Numbered from the stretch's first letter, positions 1-8,229 are shown. The stretch is 64,000 bases of DNA from Muribaculaceae bacterium (GCA_024400935.1 JAKSLZ010000001.1:1-64000); one strand, 5' to 3'. Numbers and translations: made by a program. Notes: generated by a model from the sequence alone, not told the origin.

Positions 1-52
1 GAGCACATGACTGTTAATCATGGGGTCGTTGGTTCAAGTCCATCTTGAAGCG
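1..52 (+). tRNA. tRNA-Asn (GTT), 3' part only
   Basis: The window opens inside a tRNA. An anticodon arm with loop CTGTTAA (anticodon GTT, Asn) is followed by a variable loop, a T arm with the GTTCAAGTC consensus, a 3' acceptor strand TTGAAGC and discriminator G at 52. The 5' acceptor strand and most of the D arm lie before base 1. The T stem has one T-T mismatch (bases 31-44 region), which is slightly unusual. CCA is not encoded. Confidence 0.85.
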
Positions 53-53
53 C

Positions 54-88
54 AAGAAGAGTCGCAACAGCGGCTCTTCTTTGTTTTA
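54..88 (+). terminator. Rho-independent terminator after tRNA-Asn
   Basis: AAGAAGAG-T-CGC pairs with GCG-G-CTCTTCTT around an AACA loop, followed by a T-rich run. It begins two bases after the tRNA end. Confidence 0.85.
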
Positions 89-204
89 TACCCCCCACAA
101 GTCACCCACCACCGACATTGGACCGACAAAATTTTTCGGATCAGCGGATAAATTTTTCCCAGTAGGTAATTAAGGTGCCGGTATAGTTAATTAAAAGGAA
201 AATG

Positions 205-489
205 GGATCAGCGGATAATTCTGGTTGGTGTCACGTCGTGACCATCCCATCGGGATGGAATACGGTAGCCAGCCATGAAGGCCTGCAAATGCAGGACGAT
301 ATGGCTGGAAGAAAGGTAACATAAACAGACCATGCCTTTAGGTATGGGATAAATCACGTGTGGTGAAGTGCGACCCCTTCGAGGTCGGGTCGTGGGGTGC
401 TCATTGTCTCCGACGGCCTGCGGCCATCGGTTACGATGCAATGTGACGACTCCGTCGTCATGTTACCAACCAGAATTATCCGCTGATCC
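205..489. repeat. MITE-like element with perfect 25-bp inverted ends and internal hairpins
   Basis: Bases 205-229 are the exact reverse complement of 465-489, starting GGATCAGCGGATAATTC. The 285-bp unit has no convincing gene. Its interior is packed with small stem-loops: CCATCCC-atc-GGGATGG, a CCAGCCAT/ATGGCTGG stem enclosing a GCCTGC/GCAGG hairpin, CATGCC-ttta-GGTATG, CGACGGCC-tgc-GGCCATCG and GACGA-ctccg-TCGTC. Further copies of the GGATCAGCGGAT end lie at 138-150, 604-616 (inverted) and 2716-2728 (inverted). The structure suggests a non-autonomous mobile element or a structured RNA; which one is inference. Confidence 0.7.
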
Positions 490-616
490 GGAAAATGTCA
501 TAGATGTTCCCGGTTGGCGGCTTTGCTGTGGCGTATATGGCAGAGGGGACACCCTGATGTCAGCCCCACCCTATACCGCCATCACAAGGCGGCACCCGGG
601 AAAATCCGCTGATCCC
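490..616. repeat. Second imperfect hairpin element beside the MITE
   Basis: This stretch is bounded by ATCCGCTGATCC copies on both sides (477-489 and 604-616, same orientation). The interior forms one long imperfect inverted repeat: TTCCCGG near 507 pairs with CCGGGAA near 597, and the flanking GGCGG and TATA segments pair with mismatches. No coding potential is evident. Confidence 0.5.
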
Positions 617-679
617 AACTTTTGAGAATTTTGTTAGCAACTTTTGAGAATTTTGTTAGCAACTTTTGAGAATTTTGTT
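617..679 (+). repeat. Tandem 22-bp repeats abutting a promoter
   Basis: The unit begins AACTTTTGAGAATTTTGTT and repeats at 617-638, 639-660 and 661-679 (last copy truncated). It runs directly into the -7 box at 680-687, so the final copy overlaps the -33 region. A partial fourth copy (CCCAACTTTTGAGAAT) lies at about 2746-2762, beyond the two island genes. An iterated operator or an element end is likely. Confidence 0.8.
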
Positions 680-687
680 TAACTTTG
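674..687 (+). promoter_or_regulatory. Bacteroidota-type promoter of the first ATPase gene
   Basis: The -7 element TAACTTTG lies at 680-687, about 20 bases before the ATG at 707. Upstream TTTG/TTG sequences within the tandem repeats supply the -33 element. Confidence 0.6.
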
Positions 688-706
688 TAGCCTAAAAATC
701 AATGTC

Positions 707-1906
707 ATGTACAAAAGGTCGCAATTTTCTATTCTCAACAATCGCATCCACGAAGATCGTGATAAGATCCAAGTTATCGCAGGACCTCGTCAGGTAGGCA
801 AATCAACTTTAGTCAAACAGGTTCTCAAGGAATGTGAAATTCCGCATCTATTACTATCGGCCGACAATGTCCCCAGCACAAACAACGACTGGATAGGCGA
901 GTCATGGGAAACCGCACGCTTGAGACTGAGCATGAGTGGACAAAGTGAGTTTTTGCTCGTAATAGACGAGGTGCACAAGATTAACAACTGGAGCGAGGCG
1001 GTCAAAAAGGAATGGGACTATGACACAATGCATGACATCAACATCAAAGTGGTCTTGTTGGGAAGTTCTCGCTTGTTGCTCAAATATGGTCTCACCGAAT
1101 CTCTTGCCGGTAGATTTGAGTTGATTCACATGCCCCACTGGAGCTTTGCTGAGATGCACGAAGCGTTTGACACATCTATCACCGAATATATCTATTTTGG
1201 CGGTTATCCTGGCGGAGCCAAATATATAAAAGACGAGACAAGATGGCGCAAATATATTAAGGATAGCATCATCACACCTGCTATTGAACGCGATGTGATA
1301 ATGACCAAGAAAATTTACAAACCTATACTCTTGAAGCAACTGTTTGAACTTGGCTGCAGCTATTCGGGCGAAGAATTGGCTTTGAATAAGATGCTTGGCC
1401 AGTTGCAAGATGCCGGAAATGTCACTACTCTTGCGGGATATCTCAACACCCTTGATGAGTCATGTCTCTTGTGCGGACTCAAAAAGTATGCCAATGACAA
1501 TGCACGCAAATACAACTCCGTGCCCAAGTTGCTTGTATATAACACTGCTTTGCTCTCGGCTTTGTCGGGTATAAATTACGACAGGGCATCTCAAGATGCA
1601 AAGATGTGGGGGCGATGGGTTGAGAGTGCTGTGGGGGCACATCTGCTCAATCAAGCGCAGGAATATGATTATAAAATCTTTTATTGGCGTGAACGAGACA
1701 ATGAGGTGGATTTTGTAATTGCTAATAATCTCCAACTCATCGCCATAGAGGTAAAGAGCGGTCGTCGCACAACCAATGTGGGCCTCTCGGTATTCCGAAC
1801 TAAATTTGTCCCCGCAAGTTCGTTCGTAGTAGGATCTGGCGGCATCCCCATCGAGGAATTTTTAACCTGGGACATTGGCAAGCTCCTGGACTCTGGAATA
1901 AGATAG
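707..1906 (+). CDS. AAA-family ATPase with DUF4143 C-terminal domain
   Basis: 399-aa P-loop ATPase of the AAA_14/DUF4143 family, widespread and multicopy in Bacteroidales, with no established physiological role. Walker A GPRQVGKS is at residues 26-33 and Walker B LLVIDE ends at D87-E88. A sensor-1-like strand (VVLLGSSR) lies near 115-122. The C-terminal third (about 200-390) is DUF4143-like, with EVDFVI followed by IAIEVKSG, a PD-(D/E)xK nuclease-like arrangement. The ATG sits 20 bp after a -7 box. The gene is preceded by tandem repeats and a MITE-like element and followed by a strong inverted repeat, so it looks like cargo of an accessory island. Relatives have been proposed to act in genome defence or as toxin-antitoxin-like loci, but nothing here settles that. 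A second family member lies at 9753. Confidence 0.85.
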   Translation: MYKRSQFSILNNRIHEDRDKIQVIAGPRQVGKSTLVKQVLKECEIPHLLLSADNVPSTNNDWIGESWETARLRLSMSGQSEFLLVIDEVHKINNWSEAVKKEWDYDTMHDINIKVVLLGSSRLLLKYGLTESLAGRFELIHMPHWSFAEMHEAFDTSITEYIYFGGYPGGAKYIKDETRWRKYIKDSIITPAIERDVIMTKKIYKPILLKQLFELGCSYSGEELALNKMLGQLQDAGNVTTLAGYLNTLDESCLLCGLKKYANDNARKYNSVPKLLVYNTALLSALSGINYDRASQDAKMWGRWVESAVGAHLLNQAQEYDYKIFYWRERDNEVDFVIANNLQLIAIEVKSGRRTTNVGLSVFRTKFVPASSFVVGSGGIPIEEFLTWDIGKLLDSGIR

Positions 1907-1929
1907 AGAGATCTCCCCCTCAAAAACAT

Positions 1930-1966
1930 GTCTTGTAGCACAGAAAACAAGACAGTGCTACAAGAC
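1930..1966. terminator. Bidirectional terminator between convergent genes
   Basis: GTCTTGTAGCAC (1930-1941) and GTGCTACAAGAC (1955-1966) form a perfect 12-bp stem, with AAATAATATTT on one side and AAAAAC on the other. It lies between the convergent genes ending at 1906 and 2019. Confidence 0.75.
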
Positions 1967-2018
1967 AAATAATATTTATTGAACGGAAGCTTTAAATAAC
2001 AAATTCTTCCTTTCTTTG

Positions 2019-2366
2019 TTACCAGTACCAAACACCTCCAGCACAATGGTTGAAGTATTGATTTTTATCGCCGTCTGAGGTCGTTGCGGGTTTTGAGAAT
2101 TGAGCGCGCCATGATCCAGAACGGATATCTGTATATTCTCGGCCATTAACAACTAACTTATAGTAAACATCGCCTTGATATTTACAAGCATAAAGAGTAC
2201 CTAGCGCACGTTGGCGTCCGTCAATTGTGTAAACGGTAAAAGTTCCTACCTGCTGCCACATGGGAGTCATAGACTGTGGGCTTTCAGGCACTGTAGCGAA
2301 AACGGATGTCGGAAATGCTGTTGCAAATGCTAATGCTGCAACCATCACAAATAGAATTTTTTTCAT
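2019..2366 (-). CDS. Small secreted protein, unknown function
   Basis: 115 aa with a clear Sec signal peptide (MKKILFVMVAALAFATAFP...VFA, cleavage near residue 25). The mature part of about 90 residues is rich in Tyr, Gln and Trp and ends in CAGGVWYW. It has two Cys (one mid-chain in LYACKYQG, one near the C-terminus) that could form a disulfide. It sits convergent to the DUF4143 ATPase, inside a segment bounded by GGATCAGCGGAT repeats, so it may be accessory cargo. I do not recognise the family. The ATG is followed by a typical charged n-region, supporting this start. Confidence 0.65.
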   Translation of the reverse strand: MKKILFVMVAALAFATAFPTSVFATVPESPQSMTPMWQQVGTFTVYTIDGRQRALGTLYACKYQGDVYYKLVVNGREYTDIRSGSWRAQFSKPATTSDGDKNQYFNHCAGGVWYW

Positions 2367-2795
2367 TTTAATAAATATTGTTTCTCATGGCCCTTGGAAA
2401 CATTTTACAGATAACAAAGAAAGTGGAGCCAAAACTCTACCTTATCACTTGAGTAGGGCTTGGACTCCCCGTATTGTTGATAAGGAGAATTCAGCCCCAT
2501 TTGGAGGATATATCACAAACAATTGGATATAATACACCATAAGAGCATAATTCTCACTTATCCTAACAATACTTTGTGAAGTGTCCAAGTTCACTCAAGT
2601 AGGATATGGCGGAATACGCTTTCTAATACTATATTTCGGTAGTCTAAACAATGTTTAAACTAAGTGCAAAAGTAATCACTTATTTTAGATTCTGCAAGAA
2701 TTTTCTACTAAAAATTATCCGCTGATCCCTAATCCCAACCCTAATCCCAACTTTTGAGAATCTGGGAGCAGCTATAGGAGGGAGCAGCAGATGCA
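2367..2795. other. Gene-free stretch with island-edge repeats
   Basis: I see no credible gene. Near its end it carries an inverted copy of the island end (TATCCGCTGATCC, 2716-2728), a CCCTAATCCCAA doublet and a single copy of the AACTTTTGAGAAT repeat (about 2749-2761). The inverted copies at 138-150 and 2716-2728 share the longer core GGATCAGCGGATAA followed by a T run, and may mark the outer borders of the accessory segment. Confidence 0.5.
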
Positions 2796-2836
2796 ATAAA
2801 ACAAAACCGGCGGCTCTGTTGAGAGTCGTCGGTTTC
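2796..2836 (-). terminator. Terminator of tRNA-Tyr
   Basis: Read on the minus strand, AAACCGACGACTC pairs with GAGCCGCCGGTTT across a short loop (one wobble and mismatch), followed by TTTTGTTTT. It immediately follows the tRNA. Confidence 0.75.
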
Positions 2837-2837
2837 G

Positions 2838-2920
2838 TGGGTAGAGATGGATTCGAACCACCGAAGTCATAAGACAGCAGATTTACAGTCTGCCCCATTT
2901 GGCCACTCTGGAATCTACCC
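2838..2920 (-). tRNA. tRNA-Tyr (GTA)
   Basis: Complete 83-nt class II tRNA on the minus strand. The acceptor stem GGGTAGA/TCTACCC has discriminator A at 2838. The anticodon loop is CTGTAAA (GTA), with a long variable arm and the T-loop consensus GGTTCGAATCC. CCA is not encoded. Confidence 0.95.
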
Positions 2921-2978
2921 GTTTCCATAAAAGCGATGCAAAGGTAAGACATTTTTTTGAATACACAAAAAAAATGTG

Positions 2979-2986
2979 TATTTTTG
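2979..2986 (+). promoter_or_regulatory. Predicted recF promoter -7 box
   Basis: TATTTTTG matches TAnnTTTG and lies about 43 bases upstream of the recF ATG, between tRNA-Tyr (opposite strand) and recF. Confidence 0.5.
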
Positions 2987-3028
2987 CGTAAAATTTTTCT
3001 CATTTTCCTCTTTTTTGGGGGTTGAACT

Positions 3029-4120
3029 ATGATTTTAAACAGTATTTCTATATTAAATTACAAAAATATCGCCGAGGCCCGACTCGACTTTTCGCCCAAC
3101 GTGAATTGCCTGATAGGCGACAACGGCATGGGCAAGACCAACGTGCTCGACGCCATCTATTACCTGAGCTTCTGCAAGAGCTACATGAACCAGGGCGATG
3201 CCACGGTCATCAAGCACGACGAGCAGTACATGATGCTGCAGGGAGCTTATACCCGCCGCGACGTGGACGAGGACATCTCGCTGTCGCTGCAGCGCGGCAA
3301 GCGCAAGGTGGTGCGCCGCGGTGGCAAGGAGTACCAGCGACTGAGCCAGCACATCGGGCTGCTGCCGCTGGTTATGGTGTCGCCCATGGACTGGGACCTC
3401 ATCAGGGGCTCGGGCGAGGAGCGCCGCCGATTCATGGACCAGATAATATCGCAGGGCAACAAGGAGTATCTGGATGCCCTCATCCGCTATGGCAAGGCTG
3501 TGGAGCAGCGCAACTCGATGATCAAACAAGGATTCAGCGACGCTCTGCTCTATGAGACGGTGGAGGCGGTGATGTGCGAGGCTGCCGCCGTGGTGCATGC
3601 CGCCCGTGCAGCCTGGGTGGAGCAGTTCACGCCCATCTTCATGCACTACTACAGCGCAGTGGCGGGCGACGGCGAGCAGGTGCGACTGGTATATGAGAGC
3701 GTGCTCAACGCAGCATCGATGCAGGATGTGCTGGCCGCCAACCGGGGGCGCGACATGGCCGTGGGATACACGAGCCGGGGCATACACCGCGACGACCTGG
3801 AGCTGCTGCTGGGTGACCACAGCATGCGACGCACAGGGTCGCAGGGACAGTGCAAGACTTACACCATAGCGCTGCGCATGGCACAGTATGACTTCTTGCG
3901 CGCTGCCAGCCCCACCACACCCGTGCTGCTGCTCGACGACATCTTTGACAAACTCGACGCACACCGCGTGGAGCGCATCGTCGACATCGTGTCGAGCGAC
4001 CGCTTCGGGCAGATTTTCATCACTGACACTAACCGCACCCATCTGGACGAAATCATGGCCCGCATGCAGGGCGACCACAGCATGTTTACCGTGACAGAGG
4101 GCAACGTGGTGCCTGACTAA
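3029..4120 (+). CDS. recF: DNA replication/repair protein RecF
   Basis: 363-aa SMC-like ATPase that helps load RecA at gapped DNA through the RecFOR pathway. Walker A GDNGMGKT is at residues 30-37, after the typical RecF opening ILNYKNIAEARLDF. A signature-like GSQGQCKTY lies near 271-280. The Walker B/D-loop PVLLLDDIFDKLD is near 298-311. Length is normal for the family. A DciA-like gene follows within 15 bp, and the recF-DUF721 pairing is common in Bacteroidales, pointing to a small replication/repair operon. Confidence 0.97.
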   Translation: MILNSISILNYKNIAEARLDFSPNVNCLIGDNGMGKTNVLDAIYYLSFCKSYMNQGDATVIKHDEQYMMLQGAYTRRDVDEDISLSLQRGKRKVVRRGGKEYQRLSQHIGLLPLVMVSPMDWDLIRGSGEERRRFMDQIISQGNKEYLDALIRYGKAVEQRNSMIKQGFSDALLYETVEAVMCEAAAVVHAARAAWVEQFTPIFMHYYSAVAGDGEQVRLVYESVLNAASMQDVLAANRGRDMAVGYTSRGIHRDDLELLLGDHSMRRTGSQGQCKTYTIALRMAQYDFLRAASPTTPVLLLDDIFDKLDAHRVERIVDIVSSDRFGQIFITDTNRTHLDEIMARMQGDHSMFTVTEGNVVPD

Positions 4121-4135
4121 ACCCTAATATTGATT

Positions 4136-4426
4136 ATGAAGAAAACGCAAGCCAAGACTATAGGAGAGATCGTGCAGGACTATCTCAAAAAGGAGAACCT
4201 GGACCTGGCACTCGACGAGCACCGTGCCAGCGCACTGTGGCCGCAGATTGTGGGACACGGCATCAACCGCTACACCGTGACACGATGGGTCAAGGACGGA
4301 GTGATGCACGTGCAATTGTCAAGCGCTCCGCTGCGCAATGAACTGCAGCTCAACCGCCGGCGCATCATCGACCTCATCAACGAGGCCCTGGGCCGTGAGG
4401 TGATCCACGAGATAGTGTTTTACTAA
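4136..4426 (+). CDS. DUF721 / DciA-like protein
   Basis: 96-aa basic protein of the DUF721 family, whose better-studied members (DciA) recruit the replicative helicase in bacteria lacking DnaC. The family core is visible: IGEIVQDYLKKENLD, then LWPQIVGHGINRYT, then VQLSSAPLRNEL and INEALGREVIHEIVFY. A TTG six bases upstream (4130) could extend it by two residues, but the ATG before KKTQAK is preferred. It lies 15 bp after recF and is probably co-transcribed. Confidence 0.85.
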   Translation: MKKTQAKTIGEIVQDYLKKENLDLALDEHRASALWPQIVGHGINRYTVTRWVKDGVMHVQLSSAPLRNELQLNRRRIIDLINEALGREVIHEIVFY

Positions 4427-4484
4427 CCCCTACCCCTGCCCTTGAACGGGAGCGTTTTAAACAGAAAAGAACAAAAAGCAATAA

Positions 4485-4949
4485 ATGGATAACAATAATA
4501 AAAATAAAAACCACGGCAACGTGGTGGCAACACACCCCTTTCACTGCACCACACCGGTGCAATTGCGCTTCAGCGACATGGACATGCTGGGCCACCTCAA
4601 CAACTCTCGCTACTTTGAACTCATGGACGTGGCCAAGAACGACTACTTCACCCGTGTGGCTGACGGCAAAATAGAGTGGTCGCGACCGCCCGTGATGATT
4701 GCCAACGTCAACTGCGACTTCCTGAGCCAAACCACCTATCACGAGCCGGTAGAGGTGCTCACCCAGGTAGACCGCATAGGCGACAAGAGCTTTGTGCTCA
4801 TCCAGCAGCTGGTCAACGCCGAGACCCGGGAGGTGAAGTGCTCGTGTGCCGCCACGATGGTCAACTTTGACGTCGAGGCCCGCGTCCCTGCACGAGTGAG
4901 CGACGAGTGGCGACGCGCCATAGCCGACTTTGAGCAGCGCGACCTGTAG
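4485..4949 (+). CDS. Acyl-CoA thioesterase, hotdog fold (4HBT family)
   Basis: 154-aa thioesterase-like protein. The hotdog signature RFSDMDMLGHLNNSRYFELM (about residues 29-48) holds the conserved Asp and the His-Leu-Asn-Asn turn of the YbgC/FadM group. The rest follows the fold, with paired strands such as EVLTQVDRIGDKSF. The N-terminus is polar (MDNNNKNKNHGN), with no signal peptide, so it is cytoplasmic. The likely reaction is hydrolysis of acyl-CoA or acyl-ACP; the substrate is not evident. It follows the DciA-like gene by about 58 bp. Confidence 0.85.
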   Translation: MDNNNKNKNHGNVVATHPFHCTTPVQLRFSDMDMLGHLNNSRYFELMDVAKNDYFTRVADGKIEWSRPPVMIANVNCDFLSQTTYHEPVEVLTQVDRIGDKSFVLIQQLVNAETREVKCSCAATMVNFDVEARVPARVSDEWRRAIADFEQRDL

Positions 4950-5102
4950 CCACACTCACATCCTCGCGCACAGGGGATCACCAGCAATATCCTCATGTGT
5001 ATTGGATTTTTTTGAGGGCGAAGCGTTAACTTTAGGCTTGTCCATATGTCTATAAAATTAGCGCAAAGGTAGATTTATTTGGTATATGTGTAATTTTAGT
5101 CA

Positions 5103-5110
5103 TATCTTTG
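5103..5110 (+). promoter_or_regulatory. Predicted promoter -7 box of the OMP gene
   Basis: TATCTTTG lies 26 bases before the ATG at 5136, the canonical Bacteroidota spacing. It also makes the upstream TTG at 5124 an unlikely start. Confidence 0.65.
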
Positions 5111-5135
5111 CACAAAATTTAATTTGCTACAAAAC

Positions 5136-8100
5136 ATGAAAAAAACCATTTTAGCACTCATAATGCTACTGACAGCCTGCATGGCACAGGCAGCCGACAT
5201 CAACGGCATCTTACTTGACGCTAACGACACCACCGCCCTCATAGGCGCCTCGGTCAAGCTGGTCAAGGCTTCCAAGGACAGCACACTGGTCAAGGGTGCC
5301 GTCACTGATGTTAACGGACTTTTCAACCTCAAAGGCATCAAAGCCGGCAAATATGTTCTCAAGCTCTCTTATGTGGGATACAAGGACGAGGCCAAGCACA
5401 TCGCTGTGGGAGAAGACGGACGCAATGTCAACCTGGGAGTCATCAAGCTTACGCCTAACTCGGTGATGCTGCAAGAGGCTGTCGTGATGGGCGTGAAGAC
5501 TCCCATCACCGTCAAGGAGGACACCGTGGAGTATAACGCTGACTCTTACAAGACACAGGCCAACGCGGTGGTTGAAGACCTCTTGAAGCGCATGCCCGGC
5601 GTGGAAGTGGGCAGCGACGGCAAGATCACCGCCAATGGCAAGGAGGTCAAGAAAATACTGGTGGACGGCAAGGAATTCTTTGCCGACGACCCCAAGATGG
5701 CAACCAAGAACCTGCCCGCCAACATGGTCAACAAGCTACAGGTCATCGACCGTAAGAGCGATCTGGCACGACTCACCGGCGTGGACGACGGTGAAGATGA
5801 GACAGTCATCAACCTCACCGTGAAGAAGGGCATGAACAACGGATGGTTTGGCACCGTCAATGCCGGTTATGGCACTGACAACCGATACACCGGCAACCTG
5901 ATTGCCAACTACTTTGCCGACGGCAACCAGTTTACCATCACCGGCGGCGGCAACAACGTCAACAACATGAACTTCACTGACGGCGGCGCATCGCGATTCC
6001 AGCGCATGTTTGGAGGCAACTCTGGCATCACCACCTCGCAAAACCTGGGCTTCAACTTCAACGTGGGCACCAAGGACAGCGAGAAATTCCGCGCCGGCGG
6101 TAACCTCAACTACAGCCACACCTCGCGCGACTCTTACAACCGCACGAGCCGCCAGTACCTGTTCCCTGACAGCACCAGCTTCTACAACAGCGAATCGTTC
6201 TCGCACAACAGCGGCCACAACTTCCGCGGTGACTTCCGCATCAAGTGGGAAGTAGACTCGTTCAACACCCTCGAGATACGCCCCAACTTCTCGATGAACT
6301 TCAGCAACAGCGAGAAGAGCGACTCGTCATTTACCCGTGCCGGTGATGCCGCACGCACACCCGTCAACAAGTCGCTGAGCTATGGCAGCAACGATGGCAA
6401 GAGCTACGAGTTTGGCGGACAGATTGTCTACAACCACAAGTTCACACAGAAGAGGGGCCGCGCGTTCAGCTTCTTTGGTCGCTACAGCTACAGCAACGTG
6501 GATGAGAACGGAACCACCAACACCCACAACAAATACTACCTCAAGGAGGATCCCGACGAGACCATCGACCAGGTGTATGACAACAAGCGCATCACTAACG
6601 GCGTGAACGGTCGCCTGTCGTGGACCGAGCCCATAGGCGACATCAAGAATGCCAACTTCCTGCAGTTCTCTTACAGCGGAAGCTTCCGCCACAGCACCTC
6701 TGACAAGATGGTGTATGACCTGCTGCGCAACGGCATCGTCACCCCCGCTCCCGTGCTCACGCCTGACAGCTACGGCCGCGCCATCTTCAGCGCCGCCTAC
6801 GACCCCAACGTACGCCAGGCCGTGGCCGAGCACTATGGCAGCGACGTGCTCTACGACCTGCCCATGCTCAGCAACATCCTCGACTATGAGCTGGGTGCCG
6901 ACATCGAGCGCGCCTTCAACGAGCAGCTCAGCAACCGTTTCCGCAACAACTGGCTCAACAACAGCATCGAGGTGGGCTTCAACAAGACCCACAAGATGTA
7001 TAATCTCAACGTCGGCGTCTCAGTGACTAACGCCCTGTCGAGCAGCAAGGACCTCATCAACCCCGATCGCAACATCGCGGCACGCTGGGTATGGTCGTTT
7101 GCTCCCTTTGCGCGTTTCAACTACAAGTTCTCTAAGACCCGCAACCTCAACGTCAACTACCGCATGCGCAGCAACCAGCCGTCGCTCACACAGTTGCAGC
7201 CCGTGGCCGACGTGAGCAACCCGCTCAACATCGTCATCGGTAACCCCGAGCTCAAGTCGTCGTTTGGCCACCGCCTCAACATGCGTTTCAGCGACTTTGC
7301 ACAGGAACGTCAGCGCAGCTTCATGCTCAACCTCAATGCTGACTGGACACAGAACAGCATCATCAACAAGGTTACATTTGACCCCACCACCGGCGGTCGC
7401 ATCACTACATACGAGAACGTCAACGGTGTGTGGAACGCAATGCTCATGAACATGGTGAGCATGCCCTTTGGCTCAAGCAAGACATGGTTCTTCTCGTCAC
7501 ACGCGTTCATGCGCCTCAGCCAGACTCAGGGTTACAACAACGGCACGCTCAACAGCAGCAAGAACTTCTCGCTCAACCTGGCACCGGGACTCGCATTCCG
7601 CAACAACCAGTTTGACATAGAGCTGCGTCCCCGCTACGGCTATCAGACCACCCACAACTCGGTCACCGTGGCCAGCAACCGCAACATCCACACCTATGGA
7701 GCCATCTTCAACGGCACATGGTCGTCGCTCTTCGGCCTGGTCATCAGCACCGACCTCAACTTCAGTGCCACCAGCGGTTACACTAACGGCTACGACACCA
7801 AGCAGTGGCGCTGGAACGGCTCGGTTTCTTACCAGTTCCTGCGCGACCGCGCTGCGGCATTCACCCTGTCGGTATTTGATATCCTGGGACAGACCAAGAA
7901 CATCAACCGCAACGTTACCGCTAACTACATCGAGGATACCTACAACAACGCCCTGGGACGCTATGGCATGGCTACGTTCACTTACAAGTTCACCACCTTC
8001 AAGAAGGGTGAGCAACCCAAGGACCAGAACAGCTACGAGGGATTCGGTCCCGACGGACGTCGCATGGGTCCCCCTCCCGGTGAGGGCGGTCGCCCCGGCG

Positions 8101-8162
8101 GTATGGGCGGCGGACGTCCTGGTGGCATGGGAGGCCCCGGCGGACGACCCGGAGGTTTCTAA
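5136..8162 (+). CDS. Outer-membrane beta-barrel protein with CarboxypepD-like plug region
   Basis: 1008-aa TonB-receptor-like protein of the OMP_b-brl_3 type. Signal peptide MKKTILALIMLLTACMAQA. Residues about 20-105 form a carboxypeptidase-regulatory-like beta-sandwich (GILLDANDTTALIGASV..., then YVLKLSYVGYKDE). A plug-like segment follows (VEDLLKRMPGVEVGSDGKI, KKILVDGKEFFADDPKMA). The remainder is an Asn/Ser/Phe-rich alternating barrel. The C-terminus is a low-complexity Gly-Pro-Arg-Met tail instead of the usual terminal aromatic strand, although the last residue is Phe. No SusD partner is adjacent, so a glycan-uptake SusC role is not supported. The start at 5136 is chosen because the signal peptide begins there. 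Confidence 0.85.
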   Translation: MKKTILALIMLLTACMAQAADINGILLDANDTTALIGASVKLVKASKDSTLVKGAVTDVNGLFNLKGIKAGKYVLKLSYVGYKDEAKHIAVGEDGRNVNLGVIKLTPNSVMLQEAVVMGVKTPITVKEDTVEYNADSYKTQANAVVEDLLKRMPGVEVGSDGKITANGKEVKKILVDGKEFFADDPKMATKNLPANMVNKLQVIDRKSDLARLTGVDDGEDETVINLTVKKGMNNGWFGTVNAGYGTDNRYTGNLIANYFADGNQFTITGGGNNVNNMNFTDGGASRFQRMFGGNSGITTSQNLGFNFNVGTKDSEKFRAGGNLNYSHTSRDSYNRTSRQYLFPDSTSFYNSESFSHNSGHNFRGDFRIKWEVDSFNTLEIRPNFSMNFSNSEKSDSSFTRAGDAARTPVNKSLSYGSNDGKSYEFGGQIVYNHKFTQKRGRAFSFFGRYSYSNVDENGTTNTHNKYYLKEDPDETIDQVYDNKRITNGVNGRLSWTEPIGDIKNANFLQFSYSGSFRHSTSDKMVYDLLRNGIVTPAPVLTPDSYGRAIFSAAYDPNVRQAVAEHYGSDVLYDLPMLSNILDYELGADIERAFNEQLSNRFRNNWLNNSIEVGFNKTHKMYNLNVGVSVTNALSSSKDLINPDRNIAARWVWSFAPFARFNYKFSKTRNLNVNYRMRSNQPSLTQLQPVADVSNPLNIVIGNPELKSSFGHRLNMRFSDFAQERQRSFMLNLNADWTQNSIINKVTFDPTTGGRITTYENVNGVWNAMLMNMVSMPFGSSKTWFFSSHAFMRLSQTQGYNNGTLNSSKNFSLNLAPGLAFRNNQFDIELRPRYGYQTTHNSVTVASNRNIHTYGAIFNGTWSSLFGLVISTDLNFSATSGYTNGYDTKQWRWNGSVSYQFLRDRAAAFTLSVFDILGQTKNINRNVTANYIEDTYNNALGRYGMATFTYKFTTFKKGEQPKDQNSYEGFGPDGRRMGPPPGEGGRPGGMGGGRPGGMGGPGGRPGGF

Positions 8163-8182
8163 GAAACAACCACAATACAGCA

Positions 8183-8229
8183 TTCCCCCAAGCACAACAT
8201 CAAGCGGTGCTTGGGGGAATTTGTTTTTA
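8183..8229 (+). terminator. Rho-independent terminator of the OMP gene
   Basis: ATTCCCCCAAGCA (8183-8195) pairs perfectly with TGCTTGGGGGAAT (8209-8221), followed by TTGTTTTTA. Confidence 0.9.

Noticed and set aside
208..625. Open frames of 77 and 85 codons across the MITE-like element
   Set aside because: They lie within hairpin-rich inverted-repeat DNA, lack promoters and show repeat-driven composition (Arg/Pro-rich).
617..679. CRISPR array
   Set aside because: Units are directly adjacent with no spacers and no cas genes lie nearby, so this is a simple tandem repeat.
2680..3003. 107-codon minus-strand frame
   Set aside because: It reads straight through the tRNA-Tyr gene and its terminator.
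3053..4078. 341-codon frame antisense to recF
   Set aside because: His/Val/Ala-rich shadow of the GC-rich recF third positions. The sense frame has all RecF motifs.
5124..5135. TTG start for the OMP gene four codons upstream
   Set aside because: The signal peptide begins at the ATG at 5136, and the -7 box leaves a leader of normal length only for that start.
5136..8162. SusC-type glycan importer
   Set aside because: No SusD partner is adjacent, and the C-terminus is a Gly/Pro-rich tail. The OMP_b-brl_3-type reading fits better.
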